DNA of 64,000 nt. It comes from JBCCGG01 sp039029395 (lineage in GTDB: Bacteria; Pseudomonadota; Alphaproteobacteria; Kiloniellales; JAKSDN01). The DNA lies in the NCBI GenBank assembly GCA_039029395.1, contig JBCCGG010000001.1, positions 1 to 64,000 on the forward strand, written 5' to 3'. The notes beneath the pieces are model-generated. The model was not told the DNA's origin and made no database searches. It was given only the letters and a program-made list of their open reading frames with translations. Both the position numbers and the translations under genes were made by a program. Numbering within the stretch: the first letter of the stretch is position 1; each line of letters opens with the position of its first letter. Positions 50,753 through 58,405 of the stretch are shown in pieces.

Positions 50753-51242
50753 CTTCGGACGGCGCCTCGGCCACGGCGTCGCTCTGACGGGTCCGCCAGG
50801 CGGCCAGGCGCTCGGCCACTTCGGGCGACTGCAGGGCGACCACCGCGGCGGCCAGGAGGGCAGCGTTTACCGCGCCTGCGCGGCCGATCGCCAGGGTGCC
50901 GACCGGCACGCCGGCCGGCATTTGGACGATCGACAGGAGACTGTCCTGGCCCTTCAGGGCCTTGCTCTCGATCGGCACGCCGAACACCGGCAGGTTGGTG
51001 AGAGACGCAACCATGCCCGGCAGGTGCGCAGCACCACCGGCGCCGGCGACGATTACCTGGAGCCCGCGCTCCTGGGCCGTGCTGGCGTAGTCGACCATGC
51101 GCTTGGGCGTGCGGTGGGCCGAGACGATGCGCGCCTCGAAGGCCACGCCCAGCTCCTCGAGGATCTGGGCGCCGTGGGTCATGGTCGCCCAGTCGGATTG
51201 GGAGCCCATGATGAGACCCACGACGGGCTCTGAATTGCTCAT
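50745..51242 (-). CDS. purE: N5-carboxyaminoimidazole ribonucleotide mutase
   Basis: 165 residues. Class I PurE signatures: VGLIMGSQSDW, RIVSAHRTPKRM, VIVAGAGGAAHLPGMVAS and VGTLAIG. It converts N5-CAIR to CAIR for the next purine step. Upstream of purK in one operon. Confidence 0.97.
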   Translation of the reverse strand: MSNSEPVVGLIMGSQSDWATMTHGAQILEELGVAFEARIVSAHRTPKRMVDYASTAQERGLQVIVAGAGGAAHLPGMVASLTNLPVFGVPIESKALKGQDSLLSIVQMPAGVPVGTLAIGRAGAVNAALLAAAVVALQSPEVAERLAAWRTRQSDAVAEAPSEDG

Positions 51243-51279
51243 GCCATCCCCCCTCGGTCTCGGGCCGGCGCCCGCGCGC

Positions 51280-52083
51280 CTAGCGGACTCGCCGCAGGAA
51301 GCCGCGCGGATTGCAGGTCATCAGGAACCGCTCGCGCGCCGGATCGATCACGAAGTCGTCGCAGCTGGCGAGAAAGTCGTCAAGGCCCTCCATGGGCCCG
51401 GGGCCGTGCTCCGGGTAGGTCGGATGGCCGTTGACGATAGTGTCCTCGACGACGATGTAGCCGCCGACCGGGATCAGCGGCGCGTAAAGCTCGAGCTCCT
51501 GGCGCACGTGGTCCTGGGAGTGGTCGGAATCCAGCACCACCAGGGCTTTACCGTCCTCGGGCAGATGGCCGCGCGCCCGTGCGAAGATTGCCGGATCGAT
51601 GCTCGATCCGTGGATGTAGGTGATTCTGGGATGCTGGGGCCGTCCGGGGCGGTCGTCCACGTCGATCGTCACCACCTGGCCCTTGCCGATCAGCTCGCAG
51701 ACTGTCGCCAGGAAAAGCGCGCTGCCGCCGAAGCGGGTGCCGGTCTCGAAAATCACGTCGGGCAGCTGCTCGACGATAAGCTCCTGATAGGTCCAGAGGT
51801 CGTTGGGGCTCTTCTGGGTCTGACAGCCGAGCCAGCCGATGTTGAGGCGCTCGTGGTCCTCGCGCCAGGGCCCGACGTAGAAGTCCAGGAAGCGGTCGAC
51901 CAGCGCTTGCTCGTCGCCGTTCATCGCCGGCAGCTCGGCGGGCGGACGAAAGTTGCCCAGTGGAATAGGCGCCGTGCGGGCGCGCAACTCGGCCAGCTCG
52001 GCGGCGGTCTGGCGGTTGCGCAGAACGTAATCGCGCACCGGCGGCACGAGCATCAGAAGGCGCTTGAGCGCGCTGGGGATCAT
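51280..52083 (-). CDS. CmcI/RhlO-like SAM-dependent O-methyltransferase
   Basis: 267 residues from the ATG at 52083. The SAM site is VIFETGTRFGGSALFLATVCEL, then VVTIDVDD and the acidic ALVVLDSDHSQDHV, the pattern of the cephalosporin hydroxylase/CmcI and rhamnosyl O-methyltransferase family. Despite the family name, most members are glycan or small-molecule O-methyltransferases. It is not obviously linked to purEK, whose start is 37 bases downstream, though co-transcription is possible. Confidence 0.85.
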   Translation of the reverse strand: MIPSALKRLLMLVPPVRDYVLRNRQTAAELAELRARTAPIPLGNFRPPAELPAMNGDEQALVDRFLDFYVGPWREDHERLNIGWLGCQTQKSPNDLWTYQELIVEQLPDVIFETGTRFGGSALFLATVCELIGKGQVVTIDVDDRPGRPQHPRITYIHGSSIDPAIFARARGHLPEDGKALVVLDSDHSQDHVRQELELYAPLIPVGGYIVVEDTIVNGHPTYPEHGPGPMEGLDDFLASCDDFVIDPARERFLMTCNPRGFLRRVR

Positions 52084-52169
52084 CAAAGGTCTCTTGCGCG
52101 GGATCTAGGGGCCGGCAGGCTAGCACGTCACACCGGCCATGATCCATGGCTGGAGACCCGATTGCGCCC

Positions 52170-52913
52170 CTATCGGTAAAGCGGATTGGGGTTGTCGAAG
52201 CGGCAGCCGGCGTCCCATTGGGAGCGCTGGTTGCCGTGGGCCGGTACGCCGCCAGCGTCTTTGATCATGCGCGCCAGGTGCAAAAGGTTCCAGGTCATGA
52301 AGGTGGTATTGCGGTTGGTAAAGTCGTTCTCCGGCCCGCCCGAGCCCGGATCCAAATAGGAGGGGCCAGGGCCCGCTGCGCCCAGCCAGCCGGCATCGGC
52401 TTGGGGTGGGATCACGTAGCCCAGGTGCTGAAGCGAATAGAGGATGTTCATGGAGCAGTGCTTGGCGCCGTCCTCGTTGCCGGTGATCAGGCAACCGCCG
52501 ACCCGGCCGTAATAGGCATACTGGCCGGCTTCGTTCAGATCTCCCGAGGAAGAGTAGAGCCGTTCGATCACCTTGGTGCAGACCGAGGATTTCTCGCCGA
52601 GCCAGATCGGCGAGGTCAGCACCAGGATGTCCGCCGCCTTGACCTTGGCGTAGATCTGCGGCCAGTCGTCCAGATCCCAGCCTTGCGCGCGCATGTCCGG
52701 ATAGACTCCGTAGGCAATTTCATAGTCGACCGGGCGCAGCTCTTCGACGGTGACGCCGTTGGCCTCCATGATGCCGCGAGACATGCGCACCAGCCCGTCA
52801 GTGTGGGACAGCTCCGGGCTGCGCTTTAATGTGCAGTTGAGGAAGAGCGCCTTGAGGTCGGAGAAGTTCGTCAGGTTGGTCTCGCAGAGCGCGCGTTGCT
52901 TTTCGGTCAGCAT
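52170..52913 (-). CDS. NADPH-dependent FMN reductase / flavodoxin-like oxidoreductase
   Basis: 247 residues from the ATG at 52913 (GGGAG 9 bases upstream). The flavodoxin-like fold is indicated by LKALFLNCTLKRSPE (phosphate loop), ADILVLTSPIWLGEKSS and GRVGGCLITGNEDGAKH. These bind FMN and reduce quinones, chromate or azo compounds. Substrate not determined. A Gly/Pro-rich insertion (PGPSYLDPGSGGPENDF) precedes the final helix. Confidence 0.85.
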   Translation of the reverse strand: MLTEKQRALCETNLTNFSDLKALFLNCTLKRSPELSHTDGLVRMSRGIMEANGVTVEELRPVDYEIAYGVYPDMRAQGWDLDDWPQIYAKVKAADILVLTSPIWLGEKSSVCTKVIERLYSSSGDLNEAGQYAYYGRVGGCLITGNEDGAKHCSMNILYSLQHLGYVIPPQADAGWLGAAGPGPSYLDPGSGGPENDFTNRNTTFMTWNLLHLARMIKDAGGVPAHGNQRSQWDAGCRFDNPNPLYR

Positions 52914-53016
52914 TGGGCCGGTCTCCCTTGGCGTGTGTCGCCACACCATAGGAAGACCGCACCGGGCGTGCAGCCGCAAAGCGATGACAGTTTTCGTGAA
53001 CGGCTCGGCTGTCACC

Positions 53017-53223
53017 TCACGCGATGATGTCGGGCAGGAGCTCGCTCTCGATCTGTGAGATCTGGTCCTTCAGCATAAGCTTGCGCTTCTTCAGGCGCTG
53101 GATCTGGAGCTGATCGAACGGCCCATCGCCGGTGATCTGGGAGATCACATCGTCCAGGTCCCGGTGCTCGCTTTGCAGCTCGACCAGCTTCTGGCGTAGG
53201 GTTTCTCGGTCGCTTTCCGTCAT
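53017..53223 (-). CDS. DUF465 (YdcH-family) protein
   Basis: 68 residues, fully helical coiled-coil: LRQKLVELQSEHRDLDDVISQI and LQIQRLKKRKLMLKDQISQIESEL, the DUF465 pattern. Small cytosolic proteins of unknown role, frequent in alphaproteobacteria. A second family member lies at 54635. Confidence 0.88.
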   Translation of the reverse strand: MTESDRETLRQKLVELQSEHRDLDDVISQITGDGPFDQLQIQRLKKRKLMLKDQISQIESELLPDIIA

Positions 53224-53380
53224 GCCAAGGTTTGACTAGGCTTTCACGCGCGAAGTGCCCTATCGGCCGGCGAAGGCGGTGACATAGGGCTGAGCTGAGT
53301 TAGTATAACCGAGTCGGCAGTGGGAGTGTAGCGCGCCGAAGGGCCGGCCCGGCGGAGCCTTCGAGTTGGGAGACGAGCGC

Positions 53381-53914
53381 TTGAGCGAGACCTTGGAAAA
53401 TCCCTTCTGGGACTACTCTCTTAAAATCTACGGCCAATCCGGCTTTTCGCCCGCGATCATCGGTTTTCAGGATCGCCACGGCTTGGTGGTCAACCTGCTG
53501 ATCTATTGCCTCTGGGCGGCCGCAAATGGGCGCCGCTTGGACTCCGGCCACTTCGCCCTGCTGGAGGATGCGATCGCGCCATGGGAGGTGGAGGTCACCC
53601 AACCTCTGCGGGCGGCCCGGCGCTGGCTCAAGGGCCAGGACCTGGTACCCGAAGAAAACGCCAAGGCGCTCGGCAAGGCGATTTTGGCCCGCGAGCTGGA
53701 GGGCGAGCAGCTAGAGCAGTGGATCATCGCCCAAACCGTACCCATCGCGCCTGGAGAGCCCGTTCTGGAGGCCGCGGCCAGCAACCTGCTTTCCTACTTG
53801 CGCCAGGCCGGTATCACCCCGGACGCGGATGACCGGGCCGCTCTCGCCACCCTGCTCGCCGCCGCCTTTCCGGATGCCGCAGCGGTCGAGATTGAAAGGT
53901 TGCTCGGCGGGTGA
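53381..53914 (+). CDS. TIGR02444-family protein
   Basis: 177 residues from a TTG with TTGGGAG 8 bases upstream (an earlier TTG at 53366 overlaps that site). The start NPFWDYSLKIYGQSGFSPAIIGFQDRHGLVVNLLIYCLWAA is the hallmark of the TIGR02444 family. All-helical, no catalytic motif seen. Unknown role. Convergent with ubiX. Confidence 0.85.
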   Translation: MSETLENPFWDYSLKIYGQSGFSPAIIGFQDRHGLVVNLLIYCLWAAANGRRLDSGHFALLEDAIAPWEVEVTQPLRAARRWLKGQDLVPEENAKALGKAILARELEGEQLEQWIIAQTVPIAPGEPVLEAAASNLLSYLRQAGITPDADDRAALATLLAAAFPDAAAVEIERLLGG

Positions 53915-53924
53915 GACCTGCGTT

Positions 53925-54539
53925 TCAGGCGCCGGACACTTTCGGCTGATCCCGTTCCCCTTCGCCCCAGCGCTTGATTCGGCCGCTCTCCAGACCGAAG
54001 AGGTCGAGCACCCGGCCCACCGTGTGGTCGACCATTTGGTCGAGCGTCTCGGGCCGGGCATAGAAGGCGGGTACCGGCGGGGCGACGATCGCGCCCATAT
54101 CGGAAAGCTGCAGCAGGTTGCGCAGATGGCCGCTGTGGAGCGGCGTTTCGCGCACCATCAAGACCAGGCGTCGGCGTTCCTTGAGCACCACGTCGGCAGC
54201 CCGGGTCAGGAGGCTTGTGGTGGTGCCGAGCGCGATCTCCGACATGGAGCGAATCGAGCAGGGAGCGACCACCATGCCCATGGTCGCGAAAGAACCGCTG
54301 GCGATCGCCGCCCCGACGTCGCCGGCCGGGTAGGCGACGTCGGCCAAGGCACGCACCTGGGCCGGCTTCAAACTGGTCTCGTAGCCGAGCGTCAGCTCGG
54401 CTGCCTTGGTCATCACCAAGTGGCTCTCGACCGGCAGAGACCTTAGGGTTTCGAGGAGGCGTACACCGTAGATCACGCCGCTTGCGCCACTCAATCCGAC
54501 GATCAGACGGGGTGGCGTAGAACCTGACGATACGCTCAT
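53925..54539 (-). CDS. ubiX: Flavin prenyltransferase UbiX
   Basis: 204 residues from the ATG at 54539. Signatures: RLIVGLSGASGVIYGVRLLETL, FATMGMVVAPCSIRSMSEIALGTTTSLLTRAADV and LKERRRLVLMVRETPLHSGHLRNLLQLS. UbiX joins dimethylallyl phosphate to FMN, making the prenylated cofactor for UbiD decarboxylase in ubiquinone synthesis. ubiD is not in the window. Confidence 0.95.
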   Translation of the reverse strand: MSVSSGSTPPRLIVGLSGASGVIYGVRLLETLRSLPVESHLVMTKAAELTLGYETSLKPAQVRALADVAYPAGDVGAAIASGSFATMGMVVAPCSIRSMSEIALGTTTSLLTRAADVVLKERRRLVLMVRETPLHSGHLRNLLQLSDMGAIVAPPVPAFYARPETLDQMVDHTVGRVLDLFGLESGRIKRWGEGERDQPKVSGA

Positions 54540-54634
54540 ATGACAACTTTGCGACAGTTGAATACTTGGCAAAAGGGGCCTCGAAGCGCTATATTATAGC
54601 ACGTTGGATGTCTCATGGGTTCGGGAGGATATCT

Positions 54635-54805
54635 ATGACGGTTGCCGAGCATGTTGACGCCCTGCGGGGCAAGCACGCTGCACTGAAAGAAGCCGTAGAC
54701 AGCGAAAACCAGCGGCCCTTCCCCGACGAGTTTCGATTGGCGGAACTTAAGCGGGAAAAGCTTAGAATCAAAGACGAAATCGTCAAACTAGAAGCCGAGG
54801 ATTAA
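54635..54805 (+). CDS. DUF465 (YdcH-family) protein
   Basis: 56 residues with GGGAGG 8 bases before the ATG. Helical, charged: VDALRGKHAALKEAVDSENQRPFPDEFRLAELKREKLRIKDEIVKLE, the YdcH layout. Similar to the 68-residue protein at 53017 in architecture but not an obvious recent copy. Confidence 0.85.
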   Translation: MTVAEHVDALRGKHAALKEAVDSENQRPFPDEFRLAELKREKLRIKDEIVKLEAED

Positions 54806-54887
54806 TCGGCACAGGTAGGGTAAAAGGAGGTTAGTACCTGGCCCGTGACTCCGGGCCGGGTCAAGTGCGGCCCAAGAAATGGGCCAC

Positions 54888-56552
54888 CTAGAGGCCTTCG
54901 GCCTGCCGGCGCAGAAGGTATTTCTGGACCTTGCCGGTAGAGGTCTTGGGGATCTCTCCGAACACAACCTTGGTCGGGCATTTGAAGTGCGCAAGGTTGT
55001 CCCGGCAAAACTCGATCAACTCACGCTCGTTAACCTTAACGCCCGCCTTGAGCTCAACGAAGGCGCACGGCGTCTCGCCCCAGTTCTCGTGGGCCATGGC
55101 GACGACCGCCGCGCTGGCCACCGCCGGGTGCTTGTAGAGAGCGCCTTCGACCTCGATCGAGGAGATGTTCTCGCCGCCCGAGATGATGATGTCCTTTGAG
55201 CGATCCTTGAGCTCGATGTAACCGTCCGGGTGCCAGACCCCTAGATCGCCGCTGTGGAACCAGCCGCCGGAGAAGGCTTCCTGACTGGCGTTGGGGTTCT
55301 TCAGATAGCCCTTCATGACGATGTTGCCGCGCATGAAGACCTCGCCCAGGGTCTTGCCGTCCATGGGCACCGGCTCAAGCGTCTGGGCATCGGCCACCAT
55401 AAGCCCCTCCAGAACCGGATAGTTGACCCCTTGGCGGGCCTTGATCTCGGCCTGGCGGGTGATCGGCAGGCCATCCCATTCGCCGTGCCAGGCGCAGACG
55501 ACCGCGGGCCCGTAGACCTCGGTTAAGCCATAGACGTGTGTCACCTCGATGCCACGCTCGGCCATCGCCGCTAGCACAGAGGCCGGCGGCGGCGCGGCGG
55601 CGGTCATCATGCGCACCTGCTGGTCGAAGGGGCGCTCGGCGTCACCGGGATTGAGGATCATCTGCATGACGATCGGCGCGCCGCAAAGGTGGGTCACGCC
55701 GTGCTCGGCGAGGGCCTGGTAGATCGTCGCGGCCTCGACCCGGCGCAGGCAGACGTGGGTGCCGGCCAGGGCCGTGATGGTCCAGGGAAAGCACCAACCG
55801 CTGCAGTGAAACATGGGCAGGGTCCAGAGGTAGACCGGATGCGGGCCCATGCCCCATACCAGCACGTTGCCGAGGGCGTTCAGATAGGCGCCTCGGTGGT
55901 GATAGACCACGCCCTTGGGGTTGCCGGTGGTGCCAGAGGTGTAGTTGAGGGTGATCGCCTGCCATTCGTCGGCTGGCGGGCGCCAGGGTTCCTCGGGGTC
56001 GCCGCTCGCCAGCAGGGCCTCGTAGTCCAACTCGCCCAGGCGCTCGCCGCCCGGGCCTTGAGGATCGTGGATGTCGATCACCGAAATCTTGCGGTCCAAG
56101 CGGGCCAGCGCGTCCTTGATGGTGGCGGCGTACTCCGTGTCGGTGATCAGCAGCTTGGCCTCGCTGTGCTCCAGGATGAAGGCGATCGCGGCCGCGTCCA
56201 GGCGGACATTGAGCGCATTGAGGACTGCGCCCGCCATGGGCACGCCGAACGTCGCCTCGAAGTGGGGCGGGGTGTTGGGCGCCATCACCGCGACCGTATC
56301 GCCCAGCCCGATGCCGCGGGCGGTCAGCGCCGCGGCGAGCCGCCGGCAGCGCTGCGCGGTCTCGCGCCAGGTGAAACGCTGGGTGCCGTGGATCACCGAG
56401 GTGCGCTCGGGATAGACCGCGGCCGTTCGCGGCAGAAAGCTTAAAGGGCTGAGCGCCACATGGTTGGCCGGCCCCTTATCCAGGCCGGTCTCGAACGGAT
56501 TCATGACAGTGGCGCCCCCCTGGAGACCATCGCAAGCTTGGATAAGATTCAT
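54888..56552 (-). CDS. Acyl-CoA synthetase (AMP-forming ligase)
   Basis: 554 residues of the ANL superfamily. The P-loop-like motif is LNYTSGTTGNPKGVVYHHRGAYL; AMP/substrate motifs are VYGLTEVYGP, FHSGDLGVWHPDGYIELKDRSKD and the terminal PKTSTGKVQKYLLR with the catalytic Lys. The tail closely resembles the medium-chain or aryl/branched acyl-CoA ligase group that includes DmdB; the exact acid is not determined. GAGGGG lies 9 bases before the start. Single gene. Confidence 0.92.
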   Translation of the reverse strand: MNLIQACDGLQGGATVMNPFETGLDKGPANHVALSPLSFLPRTAAVYPERTSVIHGTQRFTWRETAQRCRRLAAALTARGIGLGDTVAVMAPNTPPHFEATFGVPMAGAVLNALNVRLDAAAIAFILEHSEAKLLITDTEYAATIKDALARLDRKISVIDIHDPQGPGGERLGELDYEALLASGDPEEPWRPPADEWQAITLNYTSGTTGNPKGVVYHHRGAYLNALGNVLVWGMGPHPVYLWTLPMFHCSGWCFPWTITALAGTHVCLRRVEAATIYQALAEHGVTHLCGAPIVMQMILNPGDAERPFDQQVRMMTAAAPPPASVLAAMAERGIEVTHVYGLTEVYGPAVVCAWHGEWDGLPITRQAEIKARQGVNYPVLEGLMVADAQTLEPVPMDGKTLGEVFMRGNIVMKGYLKNPNASQEAFSGGWFHSGDLGVWHPDGYIELKDRSKDIIISGGENISSIEVEGALYKHPAVASAAVVAMAHENWGETPCAFVELKAGVKVNERELIEFCRDNLAHFKCPTKVVFGEIPKTSTGKVQKYLLRRQAEGL

Positions 56553-56801
56553 ACAACAGTTCCCCTCGCGGGGCGAGTGAGCGCCTGGGCGTTCTTGGGC
56601 AAGGTTAAGATTGTAAAGAATTTTGACAATTCGATCGTGGAGTGGCTTTCTATTAAGTAATTGAATTTTCTAACTTTAATCACAGTGGACAGATTGTTAA
56701 TGACCTTAATCCCAGGAAAAAGTGTCGTTATTCTTTACACTCCTTGACGTTTTTTAACGGGCAAGTTTCATTTTTCCTTGTACTTCAACTTTGTTTCAAA
56801 C

Positions 56802-56818
56802 TTGGCATGGATCTTGCA
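56802..56818 (+). promoter_or_regulatory. Sigma-54 (RpoN) -24/-12 promoter
   Basis: TTGGCATGGATCTTGCA matches the consensus TTGGCAC-N5-TTGC(A/T) with the invariant GG (56804-56805) and GC (56816-56817) exactly 10 bases apart. Transcription should start near 56829, about 50 bases before the PEP-CTERM start. Requires a bacterial enhancer-binding protein, not encoded here; exosortase systems often use the sigma-54 regulator PrsR. Confidence 0.75.
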
Positions 56819-56822
56819 TGGC

Positions 56823-56874
56823 TTCTCCCTAGGGACTCCGCAGCATTCCAGTTTGTATTTTGTCCTAGGGAGAA
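56823..56874 (+). repeat. 11-base inverted repeat overlapping the ribosome site of the PEP-CTERM gene
   Basis: TTCTCCCTAGG (56823-56833) and CCTAGGGAGAA (56864-56874) are perfect complements with 30 bases between. The right arm contains the AGGGAGAA ribosome site of the gene at 56880. If transcription starts at the predicted 56829 only half of the left arm is in the RNA, so a DNA-level operator straddling the start site is as likely as a translation-blocking hairpin. Confidence 0.5.
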
Positions 56875-56879
56875 ATGAC

Positions 56880-57488
56880 ATGATGTCCAATAGATTTCCG
56901 CTTGCGGCTTGTTGCCTCGTGATAGCGCTCTTGATCCTCGCGCCAGGCCGGCTTGCCGCGGCCCCTATCCTCGAGTTCGAATTCCTCGGCTCGGGCCAGA
57001 CCTTCGGTCCGACCGATCAGGTTCTGATCCAGGCACGGATTACCAACAATGGCACCGATCCGCTTGTCGATGCGATAGGCTTTGGTGGTGTCACAGTTCC
57101 AGATCAGATTACTGATCAGTACGACGATCTCTTTCCGCCCGGCATCAATCCCACGCCGCCGGGTCCGGACCTCCTGACCCTGAACCCGGGTAATAGCGTG
57201 ACATGGGATTTCGCCCTCTACGACCCTTTCCCGGACGGTGGCAACCAAGGTGACCCGGTGCAGCCAGGCACCTATATTTTTCCGTCGGAGAATATTTTTG
57301 CCCAGTTTCTCGTGTTTGAACCCGAGTTTGGGTTCATACCGGTGAACACCCAGAGCGCTGCTGACTTTGTTTGGATCGTGCCCGGCGGGCCGGTCGCGGT
57401 GGTCGAGCCCTCCTCGCTCGGCATGTTTGTGATCAGCCTATTGCTTCTGGGCGCTGTCGTTCGAACTGTACCAGTGCCGCGCGCATAA
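56880..57488 (+). CDS. PEP-CTERM-type exported protein
   Basis: 202 residues. An N-terminal signal peptide (FPLAACCLVIALLILAPGRLAA) is followed by a beta-rich domain (LEFEFLGSGQTFGPTDQVLIQARITNNGTDPLVD) like other extracellular immunoglobulin-type folds. The end has the sorting signal: VEPSSL, a hydrophobic stretch (GMFVISLLLLGAV) and a short basic tail (RTVPVPRA). VEPSSL stands for the usual VPEPSSL, and the tail is less basic than most. Such proteins are cleaved and moved to the surface by exosortase/EpsH; no exosortase is in the window. The AGGGAGAA ribosome site sets the start at 56880 (56883 also possible). Confidence 0.75.
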   Translation: MMSNRFPLAACCLVIALLILAPGRLAAAPILEFEFLGSGQTFGPTDQVLIQARITNNGTDPLVDAIGFGGVTVPDQITDQYDDLFPPGINPTPPGPDLLTLNPGNSVTWDFALYDPFPDGGNQGDPVQPGTYIFPSENIFAQFLVFEPEFGFIPVNTQSAADFVWIVPGGPVAVVEPSSLGMFVISLLLLGAVVRTVPVPRA

Positions 57489-57999
57489 CTCGATCAATCG
57501 CGCGACGATCTATTGTTGCCAAAAGACCTTGCCGCTCCTGGGATCTGTTGCGCGTTCGGTCGGATTGACGCAGGAATGTTCCAAATACACTTTTGGGTTG
57601 ACATCTGGAGAGAGTTAAGGGCATATCGCGGCACCTCATCGAGAGGCTACGACCAACCTATCGGAAAAGACATGACTGACAGATACCAACGATTGCTAGG
57701 CAAGATACCGTTCTGCCAAGCCAGGGTCTGACGCGAGGGAACACCTCCCACGCGTCTTGCCCTGTCGCAACCATACCTCCACGAACAGGGCAAGTCAGAT
57801 GAAACGCAACCTAAAATCATAGTCGTTTGCCGCATGCAAAAGCGGCCTTGGTGTGCAATCCACACATTCCTTAGATACGTTGGGACGGGTATCCGTGGCT
57901 CGGGTTCCCTATGCCCGGCTGGCGCGCTCGGCTCCGGTAATGAGCCTTGCGTGTGCCGAGCCCCGTCCAGGTTCGCATCTCGCGAACCGCGTATTCCCA
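57489..57999. other. Structured non-coding stretch after the PEP-CTERM gene
   Basis: No gene recognised. Tandem inverted repeats occur: GACGCG (57730) with CGCGTC (57751), CTTGCCCTGT (57756-57765) with ACAGGGCAAG (57785-57794), GCTCGGC (57926-57932) with GCCGAGC (57955-57961), and GGTTCGC (57970-57976) with GCGAACC (57982-57988). They lead up to the tRNA-like cloverleaf. They could mark decayed structural RNA, a transcript leader or integration scars. Confidence 0.5.
57756..57794. repeat. Perfect 10-base inverted repeat (stem-loop)
   Basis: CTTGCCCTGT and ACAGGGCAAG with a 19-base loop; not followed by a T-run on either strand, so a terminator is unlikely. Directly preceded by another stem (57730-57756). 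Confidence 0.5.
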
Positions 58000-58082
58000 G
58001 CGGATGATGCTCGACGGGAGAGAGCGCTAGGCTGAAACCCTAGTAGCCAAAAGCTGAGGGGGTTCGAATCCCTCCATCCACC
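58000..58082 (+). tRNA. Class-II tRNA-like gene, anticodon GAA, atypical (possibly a pseudogene)
   Basis: A complete cloverleaf can be drawn. Acceptor GCGGATG/CATCCAC has one C-A mismatch; D-stem GCTC/GAGC with loop GACGGGAGA; anticodon stem CTAGG/CCTAG with loop CTGAAAC (anticodon GAA at 58034-58036, U33 and A37 present). A 14-base variable arm (AGC/GCT stem, CAAAA loop) follows, then T-stem GGGGG/CCCTC (one G-U) with loop TTCGAAT. The body resembles tRNA-Leu/Ser (class II), but GAA would read Phe codons, and tRNA-Phe never has a long variable arm. Position 8 is A instead of U, the discriminator is C and CCA is not encoded. It may be a decayed tRNA-Leu/Ser or a noncanonical tRNA. Confidence 0.55.
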
Positions 58083-58405
58083 TGCTTGAGGTGCAGGCTT
58101 CAAATCCAAGGTCGCCGGAAGAGCGCCAGGCTCGCTTGGGGCCAGGCGTAGGCGCGTCCCGCGCAGATCCGGACCGCGCGCGGCCCTCGGTGTCGTCAGA
58201 CCGACCGGCACGCCGCCACCGCCTCCGGCCCAACCTTGCGGGCCGGGGCGGCGCGGCACCCTGGAAGGTCGCGCGCCCTCGAGGCCGCCGCGCCGGGCCC
58301 GCCCGCGCGCCGCCGTCGGTGCTCTTCCGGTCGATCTTGCCAATTATTCATTTGGAACTTTTCGTTCCACCACGTGAGTACATTGTTGTTAGAGGAGTAG
58401 GACCG
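58083..58405. other. 323-base G+C-rich spacer before the slipin gene
   Basis: Frames read through it on both strands because of base composition, but none has a ribosome site or family signature. A CCTGC/GCAGG stem (58082-58100) follows the tRNA-like gene at once. The last 60 bases turn A+T-rich and probably hold the slipin promoter. Confidence 0.5.

Larger units (their letters stand above)
56553..56879. other. 327-base A+T-rich control region upstream of the PEP-CTERM gene
   Basis: Much richer in A and T than neighbours, with no gene. It carries a sigma-54 promoter (56802) and an inverted repeat (56823-56874). The 100-250 bases upstream of the promoter would be the place for enhancer sites and an IHF site; runs such as TTTTTTAACG are present but no specific enhancer motif was identified. 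Confidence 0.7.

Noticed and set aside
58000..58082. Permuted tmRNA acceptor piece
   Set aside because: The T-arm is similar, but a full D arm and anticodon arm are present and no tag-encoding or pseudoknot domain was seen nearby.
57909..58343. Minus-strand frame reading WMEGFEPPQ-like sequence
   Set aside because: Such sequences are the usual artefact of translating the antisense of tRNA genes; this supports the tRNA-like call instead.
58091..58405. Upstream extension of the slipin frame
   Set aside because: Pro/Arg-rich composition, no ribosome site, and a good AGAGGAG precedes the ATG at 58406.
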